From assembly GCF_002994635.1 (NCBI RefSeq), contig NZ_PVNL01000147.1:124001-188000 (forward strand): DNA of 64,000 bases. Direction: 5' to 3'. This document shows, one piece after another, positions 34,335-43,803 of this stretch (position 1 is the first letter of the stretch; every line of letters begins with the position of its first letter). The translations under genes were made by a program, and so were the position numbers. Origin of the DNA: Enhygromyxa salina. Lineage in GTDB: Bacteria > Myxococcota_A > Polyangia > Nannocystales > Nannocystaceae. Under the pieces are notes generated by a model. The model was not told the origin of the DNA and ran no database searches. It worked only from the letters and a program-made list of their open reading frames with translations.

Positions 34335-34935
34335 GCCGTGGCTGCTGGCGCTCGCCCTGGCGGGGCTGCCGAGCGTGGTCGAGGCCGCCCCCGCCCCCGC
34401 CAGCACCACCGGCCAGCAACCCGAGCGCGTGATCCCGCCAGGTCGCGAAGACGCCGCGCGCGAGCTCCTGCGGCCCGTGCTCGACCAGACCCCCGCACAG
34501 CTGAGCTGGCTGGGTCCGCAGATCGAGGTCGACCGCATCAAGTGGTGGCTGATGCGTGGCGACTCAGCGCAGGTGATCCTCGTGCTCGCGCCGCGCGAGC
34601 TGGCCGTCGCCGACGAGCCGCTCAGTCACAGCTTTGCGATTCAGGTCGCGTGGGCGCCGTCCGCAGGGTCCCCCAGCGCGGTCGAGCGCGAGCTGGTCGA
34701 CGCCGCCATCGCGTCGGTCCAGGCCCGCGACACCGGGCAGTTCTATCTGGTGTTGCTCGACGTGTTCTCCGCCGATGGATCGCAGCAACCCCTGCCCTAC
34801 CTGGCCAAGCCCGCGGACGACCCGGCCCACGTCCACCGCGTGTGGGCGCTGAAGCTGGCCGGGGTTGGCCTGCTGTGGTTGTTCGCGCTGGGCGTTGCGA
34901 TTCGTGGCCGCGGCCGTGGACGCCGGAAAGCTTGA
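34321..34935 (+). CDS. Exported membrane-anchored protein, unknown function
   Basis: 204 residues from TTG 34321, overlapping gpsA by 14 bases. Signal peptide (PWLLALALAGLPSVVEAA), a domain of about 150 residues without recognised motifs (SAQVILVLAPRELA, QFYLVLLDVFSADG), one C-terminal membrane helix (LKLAGVGLLWLFALGVAI) and a basic end (RGRGRGRRKA). This topology puts the domain in the periplasm. The third gene of the lipid operon, so an envelope role is inferred. Confidence 0.7.
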   Translation: MAASRPWLLALALAGLPSVVEAAPAPASTTGQQPERVIPPGREDAARELLRPVLDQTPAQLSWLGPQIEVDRIKWWLMRGDSAQVILVLAPRELAVADEPLSHSFAIQVAWAPSAGSPSAVERELVDAAIASVQARDTGQFYLVLLDVFSADGSQQPLPYLAKPADDPAHVHRVWALKLAGVGLLWLFALGVAIRGRGRGRRKA

Positions 34936-34999
34936 GCGCGCTCGCTCAGCCCTGTTGCGTGCACTGCTGGTCTTACCTCGCTGCCAACGAGCGCTCCGG

Positions 35000-35007
35000 T
35001 ATATAAA
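35000..35007 (+). promoter_or_regulatory. -10-like TATATAAA box upstream of the VWA lipoprotein gene
   Basis: TATATAAA stands out in very GC-rich surroundings. It implies transcription from about 35014, and so a short leader of about 37 bases before ATG 35051, unlike the leaderless genes nearby. Confidence 0.45.
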
Positions 35008-35050
35008 GGCGTGCGAGCGGGTCAGAGCCTGCCCCGAGCTGAAACCCACC

Positions 35051-36265
35051 ATGTCTATTCGACGAACGCCTCTATTCACGTGTGTCTGCCTGCTCGCCAG
35101 CGCGTGCGCGGCCGAACCCGAGGGACGCGACAGCGACACCGCCGTCGCCACCCTCGAGTCCGGCATGTCCGAGACCGAGACGAGCGCAGAGTCGAGCAGC
35201 GGGGTCGAGTCCGGCGGAAAGCTCGACTTGCCCGAGGACCACGACCTGCCCAGCGCGACCACGGGCGAGTGTGCGGCCGAGACCATCGACCCCGAGCTCA
35301 GCTCGATCCCGGTCGACATCTTACTGGTCGTCGACACCTCGAACTCGATGGGCTCGGCGATCATGGCGGTCGAGGCCAGCATCAACGTCGACTTTGCCCA
35401 GATCCTCGCCGACAGCGGCGTCGACTATCGGCTGATCGTGCTGGGCGCCCACTCCAACAGCCAGGTACCGATCTGTATCTCGTCGCCGCTGTCCAACACC
35501 GACTGCAACCCGCCGCCGCCCGCCCCGGCGATCAACGCCACCTACAAGCACTACGACGCCGAGACCGGATCGGGGGCGTTCCTCGCCAGCATCCTCGGCT
35601 GGTACGCGACCCCCGACAAGCACAACCTCGCTCCCGGCGGCTACCAGGACTTCCTGCGCCCCGAGGCCCGCAAGGTGTTTCTGGGCATGACCGACGGCAC
35701 CAGCGCCTCGGGCAACACCGACGACGGCACCAGCTTCGACGCGCAATTGCTCGGTCTGATGCCCTCGGCGTTCGGGACCCCCGGCGATCGTCAGTATGTG
35801 TTTCACCTGATCGTGCAGATGCCCGCCAACACACCCGCGGATCAGCCGTGGTTGTTCGACGATCCAATTCAGGGTCAGGGTGGCTCGCTTCAGCAAGTCG
35901 CGATCACCACCGGTGGATGGCGATTCCCGCTGTCCGAGACCGACAGCTTCAATGTCCTGTTTCAGGAGATCGCCGAGGACGTCGTTGCGACCACGCCGGT
36001 CGCCTGCGCGTTCCCGATCCCCGTGCCCGACATGGGTGAGATCGACCCGGACACGATCGAGATCGACTACTATCCCGGGGGCCAGCCCCCGCCGATCGCG
36101 TTTCACCAGGTCGTGGATCTGGCCGCGTGCGAGCCCGAGGCGTTCTATATCGCCAACGACACCGTGCAGCTGTGCCCGGAGGTCTGCGCGCTGGTCCAGG
36201 CTGACATGGCCGCGCAGCTCGACGTTCGCTATGGCTGCGACGTCGGCTTCGATCCGGCTGGCTGA
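35051..36265 (+). CDS. Lipoprotein with von Willebrand factor A domain
   Basis: 404 residues from ATG 35051. Lipobox LLASAC (Cys19), then a Ser/Glu linker, then a VWA-like domain starting about residue 92 (VDILLVVDTSNSMGSAI) whose DTSNS fits the DxSxS metal-ion site. The pattern with LSNTDC, a 'daily' loop ATYKHYD and late TTPVACAFPIP is typical of myxobacterial VWA lipoproteins. Several cysteines (QLCPEVCALV) near the end may form disulfides. Likely outer-membrane anchored and ligand or matrix binding. The longer open frame upstream lacks the signal peptide and is not used. Confidence 0.8.
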   Translation: MSIRRTPLFTCVCLLASACAAEPEGRDSDTAVATLESGMSETETSAESSSGVESGGKLDLPEDHDLPSATTGECAAETIDPELSSIPVDILLVVDTSNSMGSAIMAVEASINVDFAQILADSGVDYRLIVLGAHSNSQVPICISSPLSNTDCNPPPPAPAINATYKHYDAETGSGAFLASILGWYATPDKHNLAPGGYQDFLRPEARKVFLGMTDGTSASGNTDDGTSFDAQLLGLMPSAFGTPGDRQYVFHLIVQMPANTPADQPWLFDDPIQGQGGSLQQVAITTGGWRFPLSETDSFNVLFQEIAEDVVATTPVACAFPIPVPDMGEIDPDTIEIDYYPGGQPPPIAFHQVVDLAACEPEAFYIANDTVQLCPEVCALVQADMAAQLDVRYGCDVGFDPAG

Positions 36266-36290
36266 GCCCTTGGGTGCTGCGACCGGGCGA

Positions 36291-38510
36291 TCACTCGTGC
36301 ACGTGCACGGGTATGCGCTCGCGCGCGCAGGCAGGATCCCGCTCGCCGCACTTGGCCGCCAGGTGCGGCTGATCATCGGGCTCGCGATGGACAAAGTACG
36401 CGTCCATCGCCGCCTGTGCCCGCGGATCCCCCAACGCCTGCAGCGCCAACCCCTGCGTGCGCAGCAACGCTGCATCGCGCGGCCGCAGAGCCAGCGCCGC
36501 CGAGGCGACCTCGAGCGCGCGACGGTGCAGGCCCGCGCTCCCGCACGCCGTCGCAAGCTCGGCCGCCAGCTTCGGAGATCCCGGGCTGGCCGCCAGCGCC
36601 CGCTCGAGGTGCGGCACGGCCTGCGCCCACCGCCAGACCTGAGCCAGCGCGCGGCCGCGAAGCAGGTGCGGGTAGGGATGCCCAGGGGCGAGCTTGGCCA
36701 CGCGGTCGGCGAGCGCGAGCGCCTCGTCGACCCGACCCTGACGCGCCGCCACGGCCCCGAGCGCGGCGAGGATCCGGGCCTCGGCGTTGTCGCGCTCGGC
36801 CGGCGGCAACCCGGCTCGCGCGAGCGCAGCCTCGGCGGCGGCGAGCGCCTCACGGGCCTCGGGCAGCCGCTCTTGAACCTGATGGTAGAGCGCCATGCCC
36901 AGCTCCCACAGCCGCTCGTGATCCGGCCGCGCCTGCGGTTCCGTACCGCCAGACAAGCTCAGCGCAGCCCGGGACACCTCGGTGACCGGCAGCTCGACGC
37001 AGGGGTCCAGGCGCTGCCCGATCAGCTTCGCGGTCGCTTGCAAGAACGCCTGGCCCCGCTCGGTCTGCGACTGCTTGCAGGTCTGATCCGCGAGCTCGAG
37101 CGTGCGACTGCGGTGCAGCAGCTGGGCCTCGACCCGCAGCGGACCAACCGCGCCGGGCGGGAGCTGCACGGCGTAGCGCACGACCACCGCATCGCGTGGG
37201 CCCACGGTCTGGTCAAACGCGACAGCGCGCAGCCGCTCGACCTCACGCGCGTCGACCAGCTTCCCGTCCTCGTCGACGACGCCCGTGCGCAACCGGTGAA
37301 CCTCGCCGTGGGTCTCGTCGAGCGTGGCGATCACGTTGCCGCCCGCGTCGAGCACCTGCAGGGCGATCCAGGTGTCCTGAGCGTCCCGCGTGCCGCCTGG
37401 GAACCGGTGACCCACGGCGAGGTTGCGGACCACCAGATCCACGACCATGCGCCCGCCCGCGTCGCCGAGCGCGTCAGGATCGGCGCCGTGACCAAGCAGG
37501 TGACGCTGCCCACCCAGCTCGATCGCCGCGATGTCGACGCTCGCGACCCCGCGCAGAAACGCCTGGATCCGCGCGAGCGTGCTCGCGTCCCCGCGCATCG
37601 CCGCCAGGTAGGTGTGCCCGCCCAGGAACCGGTGCGATCGCAGCTGCCCCTGCTCATCGATCGCCGGGTCGGTGGCGTTGTCGACCGTCTCGCGCGGCAT
37701 GTGGCAGTCGGCGCAGTGTTTCTCGGCGATCGGGGTGTCGAACCGCAGCTTGTTGCCGGCGTAGCTCGAGTCTTGCCATGGCCCCGGCTCGTCGGTGCCG
37801 CCGAGGTGGTGCGGGTGGCCGGTCGCGACCCCAATGAACGCGCGATGGCAGGCGCTGCACTGCTCGCGGGCCGGCCCCATCGCGCTGCGGTGTCGCTCGA
37901 TGCTGGCCTCGTCGTCGAGCTCCGGGATCGGGATCTGCTCGGACGAGAGGGTGTAGCTGCCGTTGCCGTCTCGCGTGGAGCTGGCGACCCCGTGACAGCT
38001 GACGCAGCCGACCCCAACGTGGGCACGCGGCTCGCTGGTTGCGATGTCCGCGTCCATGTCCCCATCGACGAGCAGCGCGGGATCGTGGCAGCCCGCGCAG
38101 AACCGGCTGCGGGCGCCGCCCTGGTCTTGCTCGCGAAACCGATCGATCGACACCCGGTAGATCGGGTTGTTGAAGCTGGCGAACGAGTGCGCGCTGATCC
38201 GCCACTGCGCGGCGATCTCCTCGTGGCAGCTGGCGCAGTTGTCGTAGTCGGCCACCTGCGCGCCAGTCGGTGGGTGCTCGCCAGCCGCGATCGCCGTCAG
38301 CGAGGGCGCAAATCGAGTCGGCGCGGCGTGGACGAAGGGCGCGACGATCGGTCGCTCGGCGTCCGCGACCGGCGGCTCACCGTCTATCGCGGATCGAGGC
38401 TGCTCGGGATCCGGTCGATCACGTGGCTCCTCGATCGGCGCCTGATGACAGCCGATCGCTAGCGTCAAGCCAGCCACCGGAACCCACGTGAACCGTCGGA
38501 CGCCCGTCAT
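36291..38510 (-). CDS. Pentaheme c-type cytochrome lipoprotein with TPR-like C-terminus
   Basis: 739 residues. Lipobox LAIGC (Cys21). Five CxxCH heme sites: 92-96 (CASCH), 138-142 (CAGCH), 169-173 (CVSCH), 218-222 (CSACH), 266-270 (CADCH). Spacing and extra His (HPHH) resemble the cytochrome c554/multiheme group. Residues about 330-480 form a beta-rich domain, and from about 540 helical TPR-like repeats (AEARILAALGAVAARQGRVDEALALA split into units). Exported electron carrier or electron-transfer oxidoreductase. GAGGG ribosome site; ATG is 9 bases after the DUF2330 stop, so it is the last gene of that operon. Confidence 0.85.
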   Translation of the reverse strand: MTGVRRFTWVPVAGLTLAIGCHQAPIEEPRDRPDPEQPRSAIDGEPPVADAERPIVAPFVHAAPTRFAPSLTAIAAGEHPPTGAQVADYDNCASCHEEIAAQWRISAHSFASFNNPIYRVSIDRFREQDQGGARSRFCAGCHDPALLVDGDMDADIATSEPRAHVGVGCVSCHGVASSTRDGNGSYTLSSEQIPIPELDDEASIERHRSAMGPAREQCSACHRAFIGVATGHPHHLGGTDEPGPWQDSSYAGNKLRFDTPIAEKHCADCHMPRETVDNATDPAIDEQGQLRSHRFLGGHTYLAAMRGDASTLARIQAFLRGVASVDIAAIELGGQRHLLGHGADPDALGDAGGRMVVDLVVRNLAVGHRFPGGTRDAQDTWIALQVLDAGGNVIATLDETHGEVHRLRTGVVDEDGKLVDAREVERLRAVAFDQTVGPRDAVVVRYAVQLPPGAVGPLRVEAQLLHRSRTLELADQTCKQSQTERGQAFLQATAKLIGQRLDPCVELPVTEVSRAALSLSGGTEPQARPDHERLWELGMALYHQVQERLPEAREALAAAEAALARAGLPPAERDNAEARILAALGAVAARQGRVDEALALADRVAKLAPGHPYPHLLRGRALAQVWRWAQAVPHLERALAASPGSPKLAAELATACGSAGLHRRALEVASAALALRPRDAALLRTQGLALQALGDPRAQAAMDAYFVHREPDDQPHLAAKCGERDPACARERIPVHVHE

Positions 38511-38519
38511 GTCGTGCCC

Positions 38520-40184
38520 TCAGCCCCGCCGTCGGCGGATCAAGCCGGCCAGACCCAGCAGCCCAAACACCCCGACCGCGCCAGCGCCCCAGCGATTGTC
38601 CTGGGTCGTCGAGCAGTGGGCGCAGCCGCCCTCGTTGGCGCCCGTGGTGCCATGCGTGACGGCTCGCTCGCGCTTGGCCGCGTGCGGGACCTTGGCTGGC
38701 TCGACCGCACCGTCGAGCCCGAGCTCATTGTGGGCCGCCGCGGTCACGAAGCTGTCGAGCTTGGCGTCGCGCTGCACGAACGCGAGGTCACGCGCGACCT
38801 GCATGCCGTCGCCCTCCGCCTGGTGGTTGGCCGGCGGTCCGCCCCAGCGGCCGAACTGCGGGTTGGCGCAGGCCACTGGCCCGTCCCAGTAGTGGCGAAT
38901 GATGTACCGAGCCTGAAAGTTGTCCTCGCCGTACTCGGCCGGCCGTGAGCTGCGCTCGAGCACGCCATCTTCTTGCATGAATTCCCGGCCACCGACGATC
39001 GCCGGGGCCTCTTGAAAGATCAGATCTTCGCCGAGCGAGGTCTTGTCGTAGCGCGCGTGCAAGCGGGTGAGCGTGAACTCCGAGGACACGCTCCACTCGT
39101 CGGTGAGGTTGCCCTGCTCGTCAAAGTAGCGGGTCATGCTCGGGAGCACGTCGGCCCCGAGCACCCGCAGCTCCTGACCGCTCAGCGCAGGCACGGGGCA
39201 GGGATCGCAGCTCGACGCGGACCACGAGTACTCGGTGATCACCGCCTGGGGATTCTTTGCCAGGGTGTGATCGAACAACGACGCGTAAAACTGCCCAAAG
39301 CGATCGCGGGTCTCGTCCTTGACGTCGAGGTTGGTCGGGATCGTGACGTTCTCGTAGTTGGCGACCTCGTAGCGCTTGTGCATGCCCAGGATGTGCACCA
39401 GCAGGTCCTGGTCGCCGCTGCTGTTGATCAGCCCCAGGCGCACGGGCAGGCTGAATTGATCGGTGTCGTAGTGAAAGCGCAGCGGCGAGAGCATCGCCTG
39501 GCCCTGCTCGTTGAACGCCACCTTTTTTGCATCCACCTTGGCGACGAAGAACTTCATGCCAGACTGGACATAGGGCTCGAGCACCGGGGCCGCGCCCTCG
39601 GGGATCTCGTAGCCGTTGTCGTGCAGCCAGGCGTCGAGGCCCGTCGAGTCCTTGGCCCCGAGCACCACGATCTCGTACTCCCCCACGGTGAACTCGGCCT
39701 CGATCGTGACCCCGTAGTCCGCCGACTCAGCCGCGGCATCGGGCATTGCCGCCACGCTCTTCTTGCTGCGGCCGCCCCGACTCTTGTACTTGTACACTGG
39801 CGGCTCGTAGCAGGGATCTTCCTCCCAATACTCGACCAGGCGCGGAGCCGCGAGCTGATCGACCCGATCGAAGACCTCGCGCTCGAGCGTCTTGACGTCG
39901 TCCTCGCCGAGCACGACAGGCACCGGAACGACCATCGCAAAGTTCTCGGGCGGGCCTTGATAGTTGTTCTGCATGGCCAGGACGGTGCGCGTACCGTCGC
40001 GCATCATCACCACCATCGTTGCGTTGTTATAGAGCTGCGTGTCGGCACCCGCGACGTAGAACCCGCAAAATGCCTCGGCAGAGGGGGGCGCGCTGAGCAG
40101 GGCGAGCGCGCCAAGTGAGAGACAGATACACAGCGAGCCAAGGCCGCCTCGCCAGCGGGGGAGTTTGCGTTCGAACAGGGTCAT
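38520..40184 (-). CDS. DUF2330 protein with MYXO-CTERM-like tail (copy 3 of 3)
   Basis: 554 residues from ATG 40184 (GAGGA ahead). Signal peptide ending at AEA before FCGFYVAGAD, the start of the DUF2330 domain shared by all three copies (MVVMMRDGTRTVLAMQNNYQG, then VPVPVVLGEDDVKTL). Conserved CDPCPVPAL near 365. The end is Cys-containing GGCAHCS followed by a hydrophobic helix (VGVFGLLGLAGL) and RRRRG, the form of the MYXO-CTERM surface-sorting tail. Function of DUF2330 is unknown; exported and probably surface anchored. 20 bases downstream of copy 2. Confidence 0.85.
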   Translation of the reverse strand: MTLFERKLPRWRGGLGSLCICLSLGALALLSAPPSAEAFCGFYVAGADTQLYNNATMVVMMRDGTRTVLAMQNNYQGPPENFAMVVPVPVVLGEDDVKTLEREVFDRVDQLAAPRLVEYWEEDPCYEPPVYKYKSRGGRSKKSVAAMPDAAAESADYGVTIEAEFTVGEYEIVVLGAKDSTGLDAWLHDNGYEIPEGAAPVLEPYVQSGMKFFVAKVDAKKVAFNEQGQAMLSPLRFHYDTDQFSLPVRLGLINSSGDQDLLVHILGMHKRYEVANYENVTIPTNLDVKDETRDRFGQFYASLFDHTLAKNPQAVITEYSWSASSCDPCPVPALSGQELRVLGADVLPSMTRYFDEQGNLTDEWSVSSEFTLTRLHARYDKTSLGEDLIFQEAPAIVGGREFMQEDGVLERSSRPAEYGEDNFQARYIIRHYWDGPVACANPQFGRWGGPPANHQAEGDGMQVARDLAFVQRDAKLDSFVTAAAHNELGLDGAVEPAKVPHAAKRERAVTHGTTGANEGGCAHCSTTQDNRWGAGAVGVFGLLGLAGLIRRRRG

Positions 40185-40204
40185 GGTGACGGGTCCTCGT
40201 GGAG

Positions 40205-41953
40205 TCAGTGTTGGTCGCGGCGGCGGACGCCTGCGAGAGCCAAGAGCGCGAGCAGCCCCATGCCGATCGAGCCGAGCCCGCCCGCGGGCGTCTCGCCGAG
40301 CGCACAACGGCAGCCCCCGCGGGCAGCTTGCTGTGGATCGCTCGCGGTGGTCTCGGGACCGACCGCGGGCGCCTGCGGGGGCGTCGCGTCGCTCGCCGGG
40401 GGTGCATCGGGCGCAGGTTGGGCCCCGAGTTGCTCACCCCACTGGCCCGACGACCCCTCGACCGCGGTCGCCGTCAGCCCCAGCAGCGCCTGTGAGTCCT
40501 TGGTCACGAAGCTGCCCAGCGACGCCTGGCGGTCGACGGTGGTGAGCTCGCGCGCGACCTTGGGTTGCGGCTTGCCCTGCGGATCCGAGGGTGGCCCGCC
40601 CCAGATCCCGGGCTGCGGATCATTGCACGCGATCGCCCCGGTCCACGGGTGGCGGATGATGTAGCGGGCCTGGAATTGATTGTCGGAGGCGGGCTGGGTG
40701 CCGCGCTCGAGCTGGCCGTCGTTCTGCATGAATTCACGGCCGCCCGCGATCGCCGGGGCCTCTTCGAACACCAGATCCTCCCCGAGCGAGCTCTGGTCGT
40801 AGCGCGCGTGCAGGCGGGTCAGCACGAACTCGCTGGGCACGCTCCACTCGAGATCCGGGTCGATCTGCTTGCCGTCGAGCCGGCCCGCGTAGGCCGGGAG
40901 CACGTCGGCGCCGAGCGTGACGAGCTCGGCGAGGGTCAGGGCCGGCTCCGGGCAGGGATCACAGGTGCTGGCCGACCACGCATACTCGGTGACCACGGCC
41001 TTGGGATGCTGCTCGAGGGTGTGATCGAACAACGACACATAAAAGTGCGCGAAGCGATCACGGACCGCGTCCTTGACCTCCAAGTTGGTCGGGATCGGGA
41101 CATTCGGGTAGTTGGCGACCTGGTAGCGCTTGCCCCGGGCGAGCACGTGGACCAGCAGATCTTGGGCGCCCGCCTGATCAGCGGCGCCGCCCTGGCCGTC
41201 CGGCGGCGCGTTGATCAACCCCAGGCGGATCGGCAGCGCGAACTGGTCGCTGTCGTAGTGAAAGCGCAGCGGGGACAGCAGCGCCCGCTTGCTGCCGTCG
41301 GGCCGCCGCGCAAACTCGACCTTGCTGGCGTCGACCTTGGCGACGAAGAACTTCATGCCGTCTTGCACATACGGTCGCAGCAGTGGCTCGGCGCCGGCCG
41401 GGATCTGGTAGTCGTTGTCGCGCAGCCACGAGTCGAGCCCAGTCGAGTCCGAGGCCGACAAGATCACGATCTCGTACTCGGCGACGGTGAACTGGGCCTC
41501 GATCTGAACCCCGTACGCCTGGGCGCCCTCCGGCTCGGCCATCGAGGTCGGCGCGCCGCCTGGCACCCCGCCCGAGCGCCGCCTGTGCTCGCCCCAGGGC
41601 TTGCACGGGTCCTGCTCCCAGTACTCGACGAGACGCGGGGCGGAGAGCTTGTCGACCCGATCGAACACCGCCTTGGGCAGGGTCTTGACGTTCTCTTCGC
41701 TGAGCACGACGGGCACGGGCACGACCAGCGCGAAGTCGCTGACCGGACCTTGATACTCGTTTTGCATCGACAGCACGGTGCGCTTGCCGTCGCGCATCAA
41801 CACGACCATGGTCGCGCCGTTGAACAGCTGTGAGTCGGCGCCCGCGACATAGAAGCCACAAAAGGCCTGGGCCTCCGGCGGGGCGCCAGTCAGCAGGCCG
41901 AGCCCGAGCGCGGCCGCGCCAAGCAACATGAGGGTGCGAGTCCGAGTGATCAT
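40205..41953 (-). CDS. DUF2330 protein with MYXO-CTERM-like tail (copy 2 of 3)
   Basis: 582 residues. Signal peptide (LGAAALGLGLLTGAPPEAQA), then FCGFYVAGADSQLFNGATM and the same domain as its neighbours. It has two copy-specific insertions: a Gly/Ser-rich loop near residue 125 (HRRRSGGVPGGAP) and a Gly-Gln loop near 280 (DGQGGAADQAGA). A Pro/Ala-rich spacer leads to GGCRCALGE, a hydrophobic helix and RRRDQH. ATG overlaps the stop of copy 1 by 4 bases (ATGA), so the pair is translationally coupled. Confidence 0.85.
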   Translation of the reverse strand: MITRTRTLMLLGAAALGLGLLTGAPPEAQAFCGFYVAGADSQLFNGATMVVLMRDGKRTVLSMQNEYQGPVSDFALVVPVPVVLSEENVKTLPKAVFDRVDKLSAPRLVEYWEQDPCKPWGEHRRRSGGVPGGAPTSMAEPEGAQAYGVQIEAQFTVAEYEIVILSASDSTGLDSWLRDNDYQIPAGAEPLLRPYVQDGMKFFVAKVDASKVEFARRPDGSKRALLSPLRFHYDSDQFALPIRLGLINAPPDGQGGAADQAGAQDLLVHVLARGKRYQVANYPNVPIPTNLEVKDAVRDRFAHFYVSLFDHTLEQHPKAVVTEYAWSASTCDPCPEPALTLAELVTLGADVLPAYAGRLDGKQIDPDLEWSVPSEFVLTRLHARYDQSSLGEDLVFEEAPAIAGGREFMQNDGQLERGTQPASDNQFQARYIIRHPWTGAIACNDPQPGIWGGPPSDPQGKPQPKVARELTTVDRQASLGSFVTKDSQALLGLTATAVEGSSGQWGEQLGAQPAPDAPPASDATPPQAPAVGPETTASDPQQAARGGCRCALGETPAGGLGSIGMGLLALLALAGVRRRDQH

Positions 41954-43602
41954 TGGATACCTGCGTTCTTGCGGCGACGCCGAGCTGCGAGCCCAAGCAC
42001 GCCGAGCCCGAGCATGCCAGCAACGCCCGCGGGCTCAACCGGGGCGCTGGCGCTGCACGAGCAGCCCTTCTTCTGCTCCGCCTTCGCGGCTCGCTCGGCG
42101 GCCTTGACCGTGTGCTTGGGTCGCTCGTCGGCCGGCGGCTCACCAGCGAGCTGCAGGGCCGCGTGCGCGGAGTGGGTCACGAAGCTTGCGAGCTTGGCGT
42201 CACGTGGCTCGAACGCGAGCTGCTGGGCGACCATCGGCTCGCCGCCCGACCCGTGACCGCTCGGCGGTCCGCCCCACTGATCCCACAGCGGCCGCAGGCA
42301 GCGGACCGCTTGATCCCAGTAGTGCAGGATCACGTAGCGGCCCTGAAAGCTGTTCCAGTCGCCGCCCTCGTGCGGCCGCGGGTCGATCTCGCCGTTGTGG
42401 GGCATGCCCTGCCCGCCCGTCAGCCCGCCAGCCTGCTCGAACACGAGGTCCTCGCCGAGCGTGTCCTTGCCGTAGCGAGCGTGCAGGCGGGTGAGCACGA
42501 ACTCGCCCTGGATCTTCCAGCTCACCTCGTGGTTGGGATCGAGCTGGCCTTGCTCGTCAAAGCCCTCGGCGTAGCGCGGGAGCACGTCGGCGCCCAGCAC
42601 GATCAGCTCCTCGGTGCTCAGGGCAGGTTCGGGGCACGGGTCACAGCTCGAGGCCGACCACGCGTACTCGGTGACCACCGCCTTCGGGTTCTGCGCGAGG
42701 GTGTGATCGAACAGCGACACATAGAACTGCCCGAAGTGATCGCGGACCTCGTCCTTGACGATCAGGTTGGTCGGGATCGTGACGTTGGGGTAGTTGGCGA
42801 CCTGATAGCGGGTCTGCGGGGCCAGCACGTGGACCAGCAGATCCTGCGGGCCTTGGGCGTTGATCAGCCCCAGGCGAACAGGCAGCGAGAAGTCCGGGGA
42901 GTCGTAGTGGAACCGCAGCGGCGAGAGCATCGCCCGCTTGCTGCCGTCGGGCTTGGTCTCGAACTGGACCTTCTCGACGTCGACCTTGGCGACGAAGAAC
43001 TTCATGCCGCCCTCCACGTAAGGGGCGAGCAAGGGCTCGGCGCCAGCGGGGATGTTGTACTCGTTCCCGCGCAGCCAGGTGTCGAGGCCGGTCGAGTCCT
43101 CGGCTGACAAGATCACCACCTCGTACTCGCCGACCACGAACTCCGCTTCAATCGTCACGCCGAAGTCGCCGGGCGCGGCCGACATCACGTCTGCTACTTT
43201 GCTGTCGTCGAACCTGAGTCGGCGTTGCTCGAGCTGACGGCGGCGAGCCTCGCATGGATCTTGCTCCCAGTACTCGACCAGGCGCGGGGCCGCGAGCTTG
43301 TCGACGTGATCGAACACCTCGCGCGGGAGCGTCTTGACGTCGCCCTCTCGCAGCACCACGGGCACCGGGATCACCAGGGCGAAGTCCTCGGGCGGGCCCT
43401 GGTAGTCGTTTTGCATCGACAGCACGGTCCGCTGGCCATCGCGCATCATGACGACCATGGTTGCGTCATTGAACAGCTTGGCGTCGGCGCCCGCGACATA
43501 GAAACCGCAGAAGCCCTCGGCCAGCTGCGGGGTGCCGAGCCACGCCCCCACGCCAATTGCGAGGGTCGTGGTCAGGGTCAGGAGCTTCAGTCGGTCGCGC
43601 AT
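41950..43602 (-). CDS. DUF2330 protein with MYXO-CTERM-like tail (copy 1 of 3, first in operon)
   Basis: 550 residues from ATG 43602 (an earlier in-frame start at 43629 would precede the signal peptide). Signal peptide, then FCGFYVAGADAKLF. The domain aligns along its length with copies 2 and 3 (QNDYQGPPEDFALVIPVPVV; DSTGLDTWLRGNEYNIPAGAEPLL split). The tail is KKGCSCSASAPVEPAG, a hydrophobic helix and RRRRKNAGIQ. First gene of a four-gene operon ending with the pentaheme cytochrome. Triplication with drift suggests subunits of one surface structure or functional divergence. Confidence 0.85.
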   Translation of the reverse strand: MRDRLKLLTLTTTLAIGVGAWLGTPQLAEGFCGFYVAGADAKLFNDATMVVMMRDGQRTVLSMQNDYQGPPEDFALVIPVPVVLREGDVKTLPREVFDHVDKLAAPRLVEYWEQDPCEARRRQLEQRRLRFDDSKVADVMSAAPGDFGVTIEAEFVVGEYEVVILSAEDSTGLDTWLRGNEYNIPAGAEPLLAPYVEGGMKFFVAKVDVEKVQFETKPDGSKRAMLSPLRFHYDSPDFSLPVRLGLINAQGPQDLLVHVLAPQTRYQVANYPNVTIPTNLIVKDEVRDHFGQFYVSLFDHTLAQNPKAVVTEYAWSASSCDPCPEPALSTEELIVLGADVLPRYAEGFDEQGQLDPNHEVSWKIQGEFVLTRLHARYGKDTLGEDLVFEQAGGLTGGQGMPHNGEIDPRPHEGGDWNSFQGRYVILHYWDQAVRCLRPLWDQWGGPPSGHGSGGEPMVAQQLAFEPRDAKLASFVTHSAHAALQLAGEPPADERPKHTVKAAERAAKAEQKKGCSCSASAPVEPAGVAGMLGLGVLGLAARRRRKNAGIQ

Positions 43603-43803
43603 GATGTACCTGTCGGGTTCGCCGGCCACGGGACCATATCAGCAGGCCGAACAACCCGAGGTCGCCGTCGCTGTACAGCGCGGCGGCTGAGCGTGACGTG
43701 GCGAGCGTGAGCTGGGCGCTTCATGATCAGGCGGCGGGTCGCGTGAGCATCGCACTTCATCGCGCCCAGGTGGGATCAAAGTCGCCGCGGCCGTGTGCTT
43801 GCG

